NCBI RefSeq assembly: GCF_051857535.1
Contig: NZ_JBPZGY010000008.1
Location: forward strand, 124,001 to 188,000
Direction of reading: 5' to 3'
DNA: 64,000 nt
Source: Roseateles_B sp051857535
GTDB taxonomy: Bacteria; Pseudomonadota; Gammaproteobacteria; Burkholderiales; Burkholderiaceae_C
The notes below the pieces were generated by a model. That model searched no databases. It was not told the DNA's origin and was given only the letters and a program-made list of their open reading frames with translations. The position numbers and the translations under genes were made by a program. Shown here piece by piece: positions 26,831-36,035 of the stretch. Each line of letters begins with the position of its first letter. Positions within the stretch are counted from its first letter, which is position 1.

Positions 26831-26871
26831 GACAGGCCCCGCAGGGCCTGTCGGGGGCCGGCTGACCGGCC
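26831..26871. terminator. Two adjacent hairpins between convergent genes
   Basis: A 9-bp stem with four-base loop (26831-26852, GACAGGCCC pairing with GGGCCTGTC) is followed by a 6-bp stem with four-base loop (26856-26871, GGCCGG pairing with CCGGCC). They lie between mobA (plus) and the protease (minus), where two-way termination is expected. No T-run is present. Confidence 0.45.
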
Positions 26872-26886
26872 GCTCCTAGCGAGGGA

Positions 26887-28647
26887 TCACTTGAGGCTCA
26901 AGGTCACGCCCGAGAAGCTCGCATAGGCGTAGAGCCCGATGTAGACCACGTCCCCCGCGGCCACGGTCAGCGTGCAGGTCTCGGTGTTGCTGCTGCTCCA
27001 GGAGCGGCATCCGTAGCTGCTGGTGGTGGGGGCCGCGCCCTTTCGCAGGTAGAGGTCGGCATCACCGCTGCCGCCGCTGCTGCTGAAGGTGACGCTGCTG
27101 ACCCCGGCCGGCACGGTGTAGGTATAGCTCAGCCAGTTGCCTTTGGTCGCGGACAGATTGGTCTTGGGGAAGCCGCCGCCGCCACTCACGGTCACGGTGG
27201 CCGATTTGGTGTTGACGGCCCCCTTGTCGTCGGTGACGGTCAGGTTGACCGTGTAGCTGCCCGCCGCAGCGTAGCTGTGGGCGGGCTGCAGGCCGCTGCC
27301 CGTGCCGCCATCGCCGAAGTTCCAGGCATAGCTGACGATGCTGCCGTCCGCATCACTGGAGCCTGCGCCGGAGAAGGTGCAGGACAGGCCCGTGCAGCTG
27401 CTGGTGAAGCTGGCCACAGGCGGGGTGTTGGTGCCGCCGGTGCCGGTATCGCCGTCAGGAACCTGGTTGTTGAAGTGGGTGGCGACCTGGGGCCAGACCT
27501 TGCTGAGCTTCACGCCCTGGTTCGTGCAGCCGCCGAAGTGGTGCAGAGCCACGGCCTTGTTGCTGGACCCGGCGATCACCGGCGAGCCCGAGGATCCGCC
27601 TTCGGTGTCGCAGTAGTAGGCCACGTCGGTGCCTGAGCCGTTGCCATTGGCGTTGGCATTGTTGATCTTGCAGTTGCCGCCGCCGTCCTGGTCGCTGGTG
27701 AGGGCCAGCTGCTTGGGCTTGCCGCCGCCGTGCTGGGCGATGTAGATGGTCTCGTTGAGCACCGGATCGCGCACCTCCAGGCCCAGGTAGCCGAAGCTGG
27801 CCACATTGGCGAAGTTGTTGATGGTGAACAGCGTGTAGTCCAGGGTGCTGTCCGTCTTGAGCAGGGTGCCGCCGGTCACCTTGGTCACGGGGGCCAGGGT
27901 GCTGCCGCCGCAGCTGGTGTTCTGGTAGTTGAACCAGACCTCGGTGTTGGTCAGCGTGGACTGGGTCGAGAAGCAGTGGTTGTTGGTGAACATGCGGTTG
28001 TCAGGCCCCACGCGCCAGCCGGTGCACAGGCTGCTGCCCGCCATCAGCAGGCGGGCCACGGGGCGGGTACGGTCCACCTGCGTCGGGTTGCTGCTGGCGA
28101 AGCAGACCGGATCGCGGCGCTCGTCCGTGCCGCAGACGGACAGGGTCGTGCGCTCCGCCGCCGCCAGTTGGCCGGCATGAAACTGGTCGATGCGCAAGGC
28201 GTGCGAGGCGCCCCAGGCCACGCCGGGCGGCAGCACCAGGGTCACGCTGGCGCTGTCGCCGAAGACCGACAGCGCGGCAAAGCGCGTCACGCCGTCCTCG
28301 CCCTGGCTGCGGTCGAAGGTGCGGTTGGCCTGGGGCACCGCGTCATAGCGATGGACCTCACGGCCGTCCGCCGAGGCGACCAGCACATAGGCGCCGGCAG
28401 GCAGGCGGAACTCGGCGAAGTGCACCTTCACGAAATCAGCGCCCTGGGAGCGCAATTGCTGGCTCAGACGGCGTTCGGTGCTGCCCAGGGCCTGGCGCGG
28501 CTCGACGGCGAACCTCAGGTCCGCGGCGATGGGGCGGGCGACGGTGACGGGCCTGGGATGGGTATCCGTGGATGGAGACTGGGCGAGGGCCGCGAACGGC
28601 AGGGCGGTTCCCAGCAGACAGGCGGCAATACGACGGGTCGGAATCAT
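26887..28647 (-). CDS. Secreted trypsin-like serine protease with PKD and PPC domains
   Basis: Exported protein of 586 aa. Order: signal peptide (residues 1-22, cleavage ALA-Q), propeptide-like region (about 23-190), an S1-type protease domain with H224 (TNNHCF), D270 (STLDYTL) and S353 (GGSSGSPV) as the likely triad, a PKD domain (about 408-490, with YAWNFGDGG), and a pre-peptidase C-terminal domain (about 497-586, with GDADLYLRKG). Many paired cysteines fit an extracellular enzyme; the catalytic part resembles lysyl endopeptidases. Start 28647 follows GAGGAAG. PPC and PKD domains usually aid secretion or substrate binding and may be cut off. Confidence 0.9.
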   Translation of the reverse strand: MIPTRRIAACLLGTALPFAALAQSPSTDTHPRPVTVARPIAADLRFAVEPRQALGSTERRLSQQLRSQGADFVKVHFAEFRLPAGAYVLVASADGREVHRYDAVPQANRTFDRSQGEDGVTRFAALSVFGDSASVTLVLPPGVAWGASHALRIDQFHAGQLAAAERTTLSVCGTDERRDPVCFASSNPTQVDRTRPVARLLMAGSSLCTGWRVGPDNRMFTNNHCFSTQSTLTNTEVWFNYQNTSCGGSTLAPVTKVTGGTLLKTDSTLDYTLFTINNFANVASFGYLGLEVRDPVLNETIYIAQHGGGKPKQLALTSDQDGGGNCKINNANANGNGSGTDVAYYCDTEGGSSGSPVIAGSSNKAVALHHFGGCTNQGVKLSKVWPQVATHFNNQVPDGDTGTGGTNTPPVASFTSSCTGLSCTFSGAGSSDADGSIVSYAWNFGDGGTGSGLQPAHSYAAAGSYTVNLTVTDDKGAVNTKSATVTVSGGGGFPKTNLSATKGNWLSYTYTVPAGVSSVTFSSSGGSGDADLYLRKGAAPTTSSYGCRSWSSSNTETCTLTVAAGDVVYIGLYAYASFSGVTLSLK

Positions 28648-28837
28648 GGCTTCCTCGATGCATGGACGTTGGGGAAGCGGCCCACGGCTGTTGGCAGGCC
28701 GCCACGATGCTCCCGGCACTGCAGAGCCCGCTGCGCCACGGGTCAGGGCTCCTGCCCCCCCTCGCGACGCCGCCGCGCCATGATGGCAAAGGGCATCCCC
28801 ATGCCTAGCTGCAAGGCCTGACAGGCCCCCGCGGTCC

Positions 28838-29440
28838 ATGACCTATGCTTGGTCCATGACCCATGTCCGCACCACACTCCCCTCACGTTTTCCCCAAGCC
28901 CTGCCTCCAGGCCTGGAGATACGCCTGATGCGCGAGGCCGACCTCCTGGCCTACAAGACCCTGCGCGACGCCATGCTGGAACGCCATGAGGAAGCCTTCA
29001 CCTCCGATGCCGCGGCCGAGCGCGGTCGCGATGCCCAGAGCTACCGCAGCCGCCTGAGCGGGGCCGGCCACTGCCTGTTCACCCTGCTGGCCTGGGACGG
29101 CGAGCAGCTGCTGGGCGCGCTCTCCGCCGAACGCGATGGCCGCGCCAAGATCCGGCACATTGCCCATATTGTCGGCATGATGGTGGACGAAGCCGCGCAG
29201 GGCCGCGGCCTGGGGCGTGCCCTGATGCAGGCCGCCCTGGCCCTGCTGGCCCAGGATGAGGCCCTGCAGTTGGTTACCCTCAGCGTGACCCGCAGCAATG
29301 CGCCCGCCCGCCGGCTCTACGAACGCTGCGGCTTCAGCTGCTATGGCCGCCTCGAGGGCGCCATCGTGCTGCCCGACGGCCGCGTGCTGGACAAGGACCT
29401 GATGGTGCACCGCCTGCGCCCGCCCGGCACGGCGGACTGA
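28838..29440 (+). CDS. GNAT-family N-acetyltransferase
   Basis: 200-aa acetyltransferase. The acetyl-CoA site reads GMMVDEAAQGRGLGRALMQAAL, followed by SVTRSNAPARRLYERCGFSCYG, a complete GNAT signature. An alternative start is ATG 28856. It diverges from the protease gene with a 190-bp gap that must hold both promoters. A variant of the repeated 12-mer begins directly after the stop (29441). Substrate unknown; the C-terminal part resembles amino-group acetylases. Confidence 0.8.
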   Translation: MTYAWSMTHVRTTLPSRFPQALPPGLEIRLMREADLLAYKTLRDAMLERHEEAFTSDAAAERGRDAQSYRSRLSGAGHCLFTLLAWDGEQLLGALSAERDGRAKIRHIAHIVGMMVDEAAQGRGLGRALMQAALALLAQDEALQLVTLSVTRSNAPARRLYERCGFSCYGRLEGAIVLPDGRVLDKDLMVHRLRPPGTAD

Positions 29441-29607
29441 GCAAGACCTGGCACCACGGGGACCGCCCAGCGGGGCCATGGGCGCAGGGCGCCTGTCGCC
29501 CACCCCGTAGTCGACCCGATCCCAGGTACGGCCGCACGCGCGATGATGCCGGCTTCCAGGGCCTGTCCCGCCGGACGGGCCCGCCACGCCAACAAGGAAG
29601 CCGTGCC

Positions 29608-31611
29608 ATGAGCTCGCCTCAGACACCCACGACCCACACTGACATCCCCCTGGGGAGCGAACTGACCCTGCGCGGCATCGTGCTGGGCATCCTCATCACC
29701 CTGGTTTTCACCGCCGCCAACGTCTATTTCGGCCTCAAGGCCGGCCTGACCTTCGCGACCTCCATCCCGGCCGCCGTGATCTCCATGGCCCTGCTGCGCC
29801 GTTTCGCGGGGAACTCCATCGGCGAGACCAATATCGTGCAGACCATCGCCTCCTCGGCGGGCACGCTGTCCTCCATCATCTTCGTGCTGCCCGGCCTGGT
29901 GATGATCGGCTGGTGGACAGGCTTCCCCTACTGGGTCTCGGTCACCATCTGCGCCCTGGGCGGCGTGCTGGGCGTGATGTACTCCATCCCCCTGCGCCGC
30001 GCCCTGGTCACCAACTCGCCCCTGCCCTATCCGGAAGGCGTGGCCTGTGCCGAGGTGCTCAAGGTAGGCCATGCCGACGGCGAAGCCGCCGGTGAGAGCA
30101 GCCGCCAAGGCCTGCGCGCCATCGTGATGGGCTCCCTGGTGTCGGCAGGCTTCGCGGTGGTGATCGCCACCAAGGTCTTCGCCGACAAGATCGCCGACTA
30201 CTTCCGCCTGCCCAACAATCCCAACAGCGCCAGCGGCTTCGACTTCAACCTCAGCTTTGCCCTGCTGGCCGTGGGCCATCTGGTGGGCCTGTGGGTGGGC
30301 CTGGCCATCCTGGTCGGCGCGCTGATCGCCTGGGGTGGCGCCGTGCCCTACCTGACCGGCCTGGTGGAATCCTCCGGCCCCGCACAGGACATCGCCCGTG
30401 CCGTCTGGAGCAAGCAGGTGCGGTTCCTGGGTGCCGGCGCCATCGGCGTGGCAGCCATCTGGACCCTGGTGAAGCTGGCCCGCCCGGTCTTCGACGGCCT
30501 GCATGGCGCACTGATGGCCAACAAGGTCCGCAAGTCCGGCCAGGCCGCCAGCCTGCCGCGCACCGAGCGCGACATCCCCATCGGCACCGTGGGCCTGATC
30601 ACCGCGGCCTGCCTGCTGCCCATCGGCTTCCTGCTGTCGCACTTCATCGGCGGCGCCGGCCTGGGCGACCACATGGCCTTGCTGGTCGTCGGTGGCCTGG
30701 TCTATGTGGTGTTGATGAGCTTCTTCGTGGCTGCCGTGTGCGGTTACATGGCCGGCCTGATCGGCTCCTCGAACAGTCCGCTGTCGGGCGTGGGCATCCT
30801 GGTGGTGCTGGGCATCGCTCTGCTGCTGGCCTTTGTCGTCAAGCCCCTGCTGCCGCCCACGGCCGGCCAGGCGCTGGTGGCCTTTGCGCTCTTCGTGACC
30901 GCCGTGGTGTTTGCCGTGGCCACCATCTCCAACGACAACCTCCAGGACCTGAAGACCGGCCAACTGGTGGACGCCACCCCCTGGCGCCAGCAGGTGGCTC
31001 TGATCATCGGCGTGCTGGCCGGCGCCGTGGTGATCCCGCCGGTGCTGGACCTGCTGAACAAGGCCTACGGCTTTGCCGGTGCACCCGGGGCCAATCCTGA
31101 GACGGCGCTGGCTGCCCCGCAGGCCGCACTGATCTCGGCCCTGGCCAAGGGCGTGATCCAGGGCGATCTGAACTGGAACCTGATCGGCATCGGCGCCCTG
31201 ATCGGCGTCACCGCCATCGTGGTGGACGAGTTCCTCAAGCGCTCCAGCTCGGGCAAGGTCTACCTGCCTCCCCTGGCCATCGGCCTGGGCATCTACCTGC
31301 CGCTCAACAGCACGCTGATGATCGTGGTGGGCGCCCTTGCCGGCTGGTACTTTGACCGCCGTGCCGACCGCAGCGCCAAGCCCGAAGCCACCAAGCAGCT
31401 GGGCGTGCTGCTGGCCTCCGGCATGATCGTGGGCGAGAGCCTGATCGGCGTGATCCTGGCCGCCATCGTCGTGTTCTCCGGCCAGGGCGAGCCTCTGGCC
31501 CTGGTGGGCGACAGCTTCCACACCGCCAGCAAGTGGCTGGGCGGCCTGGCCTTCGCGGGCCTGGGCATCCTGCTGTACCGCCGCCTGCTGGGCATGAACG
31601 CCAAGGCCTGA
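29608..31611 (+). CDS. OPT-family oligopeptide transporter
   Basis: Integral membrane protein of 667 aa with about 14-16 hydrophobic segments. N-terminal motifs (ELTLRGIVLGILITLVFTAANVYFGLKAGLTFATSIPAAV and NIVQTIASSAGT) and LPYPEGVACAEVLKVG are typical of the OPT family, which takes up oligopeptides or metal chelates with protons. RBS AAGGAA precedes the ATG. Single gene; a perfect 20-nt palindrome and T-rich stretch follow as terminator. Confidence 0.9.
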   Translation: MSSPQTPTTHTDIPLGSELTLRGIVLGILITLVFTAANVYFGLKAGLTFATSIPAAVISMALLRRFAGNSIGETNIVQTIASSAGTLSSIIFVLPGLVMIGWWTGFPYWVSVTICALGGVLGVMYSIPLRRALVTNSPLPYPEGVACAEVLKVGHADGEAAGESSRQGLRAIVMGSLVSAGFAVVIATKVFADKIADYFRLPNNPNSASGFDFNLSFALLAVGHLVGLWVGLAILVGALIAWGGAVPYLTGLVESSGPAQDIARAVWSKQVRFLGAGAIGVAAIWTLVKLARPVFDGLHGALMANKVRKSGQAASLPRTERDIPIGTVGLITAACLLPIGFLLSHFIGGAGLGDHMALLVVGGLVYVVLMSFFVAAVCGYMAGLIGSSNSPLSGVGILVVLGIALLLAFVVKPLLPPTAGQALVAFALFVTAVVFAVATISNDNLQDLKTGQLVDATPWRQQVALIIGVLAGAVVIPPVLDLLNKAYGFAGAPGANPETALAAPQAALISALAKGVIQGDLNWNLIGIGALIGVTAIVVDEFLKRSSSGKVYLPPLAIGLGIYLPLNSTLMIVVGALAGWYFDRRADRSAKPEATKQLGVLLASGMIVGESLIGVILAAIVVFSGQGEPLALVGDSFHTASKWLGGLAFAGLGILLYRRLLGMNAKA

Positions 31612-31613
31612 CA

Positions 31614-31658
31614 GGCCTGCCGGCAACGGGCCTCCCGGCAATAGGCCTGCCGGCATGC
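31614..31658. repeat. 15-bp tandem repeat, three copies
   Basis: Three 15-bp units (GGCCTGCCGGCAACG, GGCCTCCCGGCAATA, GGCCTGCCGGCATGC) start two bases after the OPT stop and end just before its terminator hairpin. Confidence 0.75.
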
Positions 31659-31662
31659 ACAT

Positions 31663-31682
31663 GGGCGCCCCGCGGGGCGCCC
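31663..31682 (+). terminator. Terminator after OPT transporter gene
   Basis: Perfect 20-nt palindrome (GGGCGCCCCG/CGGGGCGCCC) followed by TTTGTCGTT, 52 bp after the OPT stop. Structure and short T-stretch fit an intrinsic terminator. Confidence 0.7.
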
Positions 31683-31730
31683 TTTGTCGTTCATGGGGTG
31701 GCTCAGGCCCTGAGCCTTTGCCGCCAGCGC

Positions 31731-32147
31731 CTACTCGCTGGCGCCGCCGGACATGGCGGCCGGATCCATCCAGAGCGCGGCCCACATGTGGCCGTCGGGG
31801 TCGGCCAGATCGCGGGTGACCATGAAGCCGTGGTCCTCCATCGGGTTCACATCGGCCGTGCCACCGTGCGCTGCGGCCGCCGCGTTCATCGCATCGACCG
31901 CGGCGCGGCTCTCCAGCAGCAGCGAGAGCATGTGGCCGGCGCTGCCGGGCGCTGGAAAAGGCCGCTGGGTGAAGGTGCGCCACTTGGCATGCGAGACGAG
32001 CATCACGCTGATGGCTTCGCTCCAGACCATGCAGGCCCCGCTGTCGTCGCTCATCTGCGGCTTGCGGGTGAAGCCCAGGGCTTCGTAGAAGGTGATGGAC
32101 CGCGGGACGTCGGCCACGGGCAGGCTGATGAAGAGGGACTTGGGCAT
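31731..32147 (-). CDS. VOC-family (glyoxalase-like) protein
   Basis: 138-aa protein with the vicinal oxygen chelate fold: MPKSLFISLPVADVPRSITFYEALGF at the N-terminus and DPDGHMWAALWMDP at the C-terminus. Such proteins bind metals or act as lyases and dioxygenases; many of this size (with GFTRKPQMSDDSGACMVW) have no known substrate. Shine-Dalgarno AGGAG precedes the ATG at 32147. It is divergent from the next gene with a 217-bp gap. Confidence 0.82.
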   Translation of the reverse strand: MPKSLFISLPVADVPRSITFYEALGFTRKPQMSDDSGACMVWSEAISVMLVSHAKWRTFTQRPFPAPGSAGHMLSLLLESRAAVDAMNAAAAAHGGTADVNPMEDHGFMVTRDLADPDGHMWAALWMDPAAMSGGASE

Positions 32148-32364
32148 GAGAGGCTCCTGGGGTGGGTGAGGCCCGCGAGCGGGGCTTCTCTGGTACGACG
32201 AACGGGACGGCGTGGATTCGACAGGCGGTGCCAGACACAAGCGCCCGGCACCATCGTGCGGCAGGCGGCGCTCGCTCGGCAAGCCCTGACCGCAGCCAGG
32301 CCGCGTCGATGCTAGATTCAGCCGCGCCAGATCCCCTCCTGACAACCCGCTTCCCGACCGCCGC

Positions 32365-33345
32365 ATGATCGTTCCCGACCACTGGGCCGAGGCCCGCCGC
32401 CAGCACCGCCACCGCCGTCGCCAGGTCACCGTCCGCCGCTTCGGCTGGTCAGACAGCAGCGAGGCAGAGGCCCAGGCCATGGCCGATCGCCGGGCCGACG
32501 AGGCGCTGCAGCAGATCCTGGCCGGCCAGCCGCTGGCCCGCCTGGAGCGCCTGGCGGCCTACAACGGCGCCGAGGGCCTGCCCATCCGCGAGGAGGTGCT
32601 CGCCCGGCATGGCGAGGAGGTCATCACCCGCAATGCCTACGGCGCCCGCTGCCTGAACTCGCCCTGCGCGCTCTTCGCCGACATCGACTTCAGCGACGCC
32701 CCGCGCGGCCGCCACGTCCTGATCGCCCTGCTGCTGCTGACCCTGCTGAGCGCGGCCCTTGGCGTGGCCGCCGGCAGTGCGCCGCTGGGCGGCGGGCTGT
32801 GGGTCCTGTCGCTCCTGGCGGCCCGCCCGCTCGTGGCCTGGCTGCAGCGCCTGGCCCTGCTCGCCAAGGGCGGGCACGAGCGTGTGGCAATGCAGCGCAT
32901 CCAGCGTTTCCTGGCAGTGCATCCGGTGTGGAACCTGCGCGTCTACCGCACCCCGGGCGGCCTGCGCCTGCTGGCCACGCATGCGCCCTTCGAGGCCACC
33001 GCCCCCGAGGTGGCCGCGTTCTTCAGCGCCGTGGGCGCCGACCCGGTCTACGTCCGCATGTGCCGCCACCAGCGCTGCTTCCGCGCCCGCCTGTCCGCCA
33101 AGCCCTGGCGCATCGGCATCGGTCAGCACATGCGCCCGCGCCCGGGCGTGTGGCCGGTGCGCCCCTCGCAGCTGCCCAGGCGCCAGGCCTGGGTGGCCGC
33201 CTACGAACAGGCCGCCGCGGGCTACGCCGCCTGCCAGTTCCAGACTGCGGTGGGCTCGGGGCAGGTGCATCCGCGGCTGCGCGGGGTCATCGAACTGCAT
33301 GACCGGGAGGCGCGGGCGGGAGCGCGGGGGATGGGGGTGGCGTGA
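32365..33345 (+). CDS. Unknown protein with central membrane segments and DxD motif
   Basis: 326-aa protein of unknown function. Residues 1-110 are soluble and end in a CALFADIDFSD motif (D106, D108). Then two hydrophobic segments span about 117-135 and 143-165. The C-terminal part has VYRTPGGLRLLATHAPFE (193-210) and DPVYVRMCRHQRCFRARLSAKPWRIGIG (226-253). The paired D-x-D and the YRTPGGLRLL strand recall the active-site elements of archaeo-eukaryotic primase-like folds, but this is only a visual guess. Possibly associated with the inner membrane. Confidence 0.6.
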   Translation: MIVPDHWAEARRQHRHRRRQVTVRRFGWSDSSEAEAQAMADRRADEALQQILAGQPLARLERLAAYNGAEGLPIREEVLARHGEEVITRNAYGARCLNSPCALFADIDFSDAPRGRHVLIALLLLTLLSAALGVAAGSAPLGGGLWVLSLLAARPLVAWLQRLALLAKGGHERVAMQRIQRFLAVHPVWNLRVYRTPGGLRLLATHAPFEATAPEVAAFFSAVGADPVYVRMCRHQRCFRARLSAKPWRIGIGQHMRPRPGVWPVRPSQLPRRQAWVAAYEQAAAGYAACQFQTAVGSGQVHPRLRGVIELHDREARAGARGMGVA

Positions 33346-33463
33346 GGGCAGGCGCCGGACAGACCTGAACCAAAGACGGCAATCTGCCGGTGACGGGATC
33401 GGGATCGGGATCGGGCTTCTATGGTCTGCATGCAGCAGGCACCGATGCGCGCGCCAGGATGCA

Positions 33464-34945
33464 CTAGTTGGTTGACCAGCCCCAGCGCTTGAGCACCTCG
33501 GCAAGCGATGCACGCACGCGAGCTTGTCCCGGTTGATGAAAGAAGCCAAAGAAGTGCGGCGCACCTTCGATCGCCACCAGTTCAACCGCATTGCCGGCCG
33601 AGCCATAGGCAGTCACGAAGCGCTTCATATCGTCGAACGGGCAGTATTCGTCCTCTGTCCCGTGAAACGCAATCAGCGGCGGCTGACCGCTGCTCACCTG
33701 GGCCATCGGGGAGAAGCGCTCAGGCGGCGCTACACGCTCAACCTGGCGACGGAACCAGCCGTCCTTGCGAGGGTTCAGGGGGTCCGGACAGCCACCAAGA
33801 CTGACGACGGCGGCCGGGTAATGCTTGACGGACGGCGATCGACCCTTCTCTGCTTCGGGATCCAGGCCATGAGTCGCCAGCATCAAGGCCAGCACGGCCC
33901 CTGAAGAGAACCCGGCAACGCCCACGCGCTGAGGGTCCACGCGCAGGCGGGCCGCATTCTTCTGAAGCCATTCGTAGGCCAGACTGGCATCACTCAGCTG
34001 CTCCAGAGGCCCGGTGTCGAATCTGGTGCTGGTCCGCAAATCAAGGGCAAGTACCAGAACGCCCTGCTCCTGCAGCGCGGCGCTGATGACGGGTGAATGC
34101 CACCACTGCCCCTCTGTGAAGGATCCGCCGTGCAGCCACAGCATGGCCGGGCGCAGGGCCGCCGTTGCTGCAGCCCCCCGCGGCTCGAGCACGTGCACCC
34201 GCAAATCGACCCCTTGCCATTCCCGCAACACGGCGCTTTCATGGCAGCACTCCCGGGCGCGGTTGGCGTCGATTGCCGCTTGAATCCGAGCGAGGTCAGC
34301 GGCAGGCGGGGCCATTGCGCGCCATTGTTCGACTACGCCATCAATCCCCTGGCTGCCGTTGTCGTCGACATACTCTGCGAGCATCCGGCCCATGAGTTCG
34401 CGCTGATGGATGCGCGGCAGGCCTGAACGATGGAGCGCAGCGACCTCTGCGCGCAACCAACGTGCGTCACCCCGACGCAGCGATGGATCCTTCTGCATGA
34501 GGGCTCGCGCGTCTTCATGCAGCCATGCTCGCCAGAATGCCTGGACCTCTGCCAGCGGCCACCAAGCCGGGTCGTGCAGGGGCAAGTCACGCAGCAGCTG
34601 TGGCAGCATGGGGTCGGCTTGCAATGCACCAGGGGCAGGCGCGTCACGCCAGTGGAAATACGGGTACATCACGCGGCCTTGCGCCCAGACGAAACGCTGG
34701 CGAACTCGCTCCCGCTCTGGCGCATCCCTCAGGCGCGACAAATCCTCATTGAGCAGCGCCTGCCACTGCGCAGCGAAGGCCGCATGCCGCAGCGGGGTCA
34801 GCATCGCAAACGCGCGCATGCTCAATGCGGGCGGCTGCGGCGGCTCCGATTGCTGAGCGCGTGCCGTCAGTGACAGGCCTAGCAAGGCCACCATGACAAC
34901 GCCCGCCAGCGCGCCTGCCTTGTTCCTCTGTTGCTCATGCCTCAT
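33464..34945 (-). CDS. Secreted alpha/beta-hydrolase (esterase/BD-FAE-like)
   Basis: 493-aa exported hydrolase. Signal peptide (residues 1-30, cleavage ARA-Q), a 200-residue helical N-terminal domain of unknown role, then an alpha/beta-hydrolase domain: oxyanion motif HGGSF (272-276), nucleophile S347 in GFSSG, and likely acid D432 and base H464 (GAPHFF). Substrate unknown; the HGGSF motif suggests an esterase on small acyl esters. Base composition is lower in GC and codon use less biased than in neighbours, so the gene may have been acquired. A stretch of 323 bases follows upstream without a gene. Confidence 0.75.
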   Translation of the reverse strand: MRHEQQRNKAGALAGVVMVALLGLSLTARAQQSEPPQPPALSMRAFAMLTPLRHAAFAAQWQALLNEDLSRLRDAPERERVRQRFVWAQGRVMYPYFHWRDAPAPGALQADPMLPQLLRDLPLHDPAWWPLAEVQAFWRAWLHEDARALMQKDPSLRRGDARWLRAEVAALHRSGLPRIHQRELMGRMLAEYVDDNGSQGIDGVVEQWRAMAPPAADLARIQAAIDANRARECCHESAVLREWQGVDLRVHVLEPRGAAATAALRPAMLWLHGGSFTEGQWWHSPVISAALQEQGVLVLALDLRTSTRFDTGPLEQLSDASLAYEWLQKNAARLRVDPQRVGVAGFSSGAVLALMLATHGLDPEAEKGRSPSVKHYPAAVVSLGGCPDPLNPRKDGWFRRQVERVAPPERFSPMAQVSSGQPPLIAFHGTEDEYCPFDDMKRFVTAYGSAGNAVELVAIEGAPHFFGFFHQPGQARVRASLAEVLKRWGWSTN

Positions 34946-35268
34946 GCCGGCTCCCTGCCCCGTTTGGAATCTCGTACCGATGCAAAGATGAAGTTCATAT
35001 CACCCCTTGCGCAAGCCTGGCCGCGCCATCAGCACCTTGCAGCCAGCCCCCAGGCTCTGGATCCAGGCGCGAGCGCCGTGGCGTTCAGAGACCCTGAGCC
35101 GCGTGCGCAATAGGCGCCGACTGAGCCGGTGTGTTTCGGGGTGATGTTATCGGCATCGGTCCATCTGCCAGGACTTGCCTGGCGCCATGAAGCCCGGGCC
35201 TATGGCTTCGTCGCGCCGCCCCTTGATGGCGAGCGAGCTGGTGGAAGCAGCAGCGGAACGGGGAGCGC
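34946..35268. other. Gene-free stretch of 323 bp
   Basis: Between the secreted hydrolase (starts at 34945) and the signal peptidase gene (ends at 35269). No protein with codon bias, RNA gene or clear inverted repeat is visible. It is less GC-rich than average and probably contains the promoter of the hydrolase gene. Confidence 0.5.
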
Positions 35269-35949
35269 TCACCTCAACACCATCCCAAACCGATCGAAGC
35301 GCGGCGTCCAGAAGCCCTCGATATCCGCCGAGGCCAGGATGTGATGCGCCCGCCCGATCACCGCCTCTCGCGGCACGAGGCCGATGTAGCGGGAGTCGGC
35401 GCTGTTGTCGCGGTTGTCACCCAGCACCAGCAGCTGGCCAGGCGGCACGGTGAGGGGCTCGAAACTGGAGCGGGCATGCACGCCGTCCAGCCACTGCACC
35501 TGCCTGATCTGGCCGCCCACGCGCTCCTGCACGCGGCGGGCGGGCCAGTCGCCGATGCCGGGCACGGGCTCGCGCACCGGGGTCTCGTTCTCGTAGGCGG
35601 CCGCCTCGCCGTTGATGTAGAGGCGCTCGTCGCGCATCTCGACCAGGTCCCCACCCACGGCCACCACGCGCTTGATCAGGCGGGTGCCGTCCTTGGGGGA
35701 GCTGAAGGTGATGATGTCCCCGCGCTGCGGATCCCCCAGGCGGGCCAGCACGATCTGGCTCAGCGGCAGCTTGAAGTCGTAGGCCAGGCGGTTGACCAGC
35801 ACCACGTCACCCTCCAGCAGATTGGGCCGCATGGAGCCGGTGGGGATGGGGTTCCAGTCCGCGATGGCCGTGCGAAAGAAGCCGAAGCACAGCAGGAAGA
35901 TCAGGAAGCCGCGGTTCTCACGCAGCCATTGCATCACGGGTTTCTTCAT
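35269..35949 (-). CDS. lepB: Signal peptidase I (LepB-like)
   Basis: 226-aa inner-membrane leader peptidase with an N-terminal membrane anchor (FLIFLLCFGFFRTAIADW) and the catalytic pair S39 (PIPTGSMRPNL) and K93 (GTRLIKRVVAVGGD), then GDNRDNSADSRYIGLVPR. Catalytic face is periplasmic. Start 35949 follows AGGAGAGG. In most proteobacteria lepB lies between lepA and rnc; this copy stands alone, so it is probably an additional paralogue. Confidence 0.9.
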   Translation of the reverse strand: MKKPVMQWLRENRGFLIFLLCFGFFRTAIADWNPIPTGSMRPNLLEGDVVLVNRLAYDFKLPLSQIVLARLGDPQRGDIITFSSPKDGTRLIKRVVAVGGDLVEMRDERLYINGEAAAYENETPVREPVPGIGDWPARRVQERVGGQIRQVQWLDGVHARSSFEPLTVPPGQLLVLGDNRDNSADSRYIGLVPREAVIGRAHHILASADIEGFWTPRFDRFGMVLR

Positions 35950-36035
35950 GGGCCTCTCCTGGTGTCCGGGCCTAAGCATCGCGGGGCGGACTTAGCAAGG
36001 TCTTAAGCGACGCCAATGCCGGCCGCCCGAGGCCT

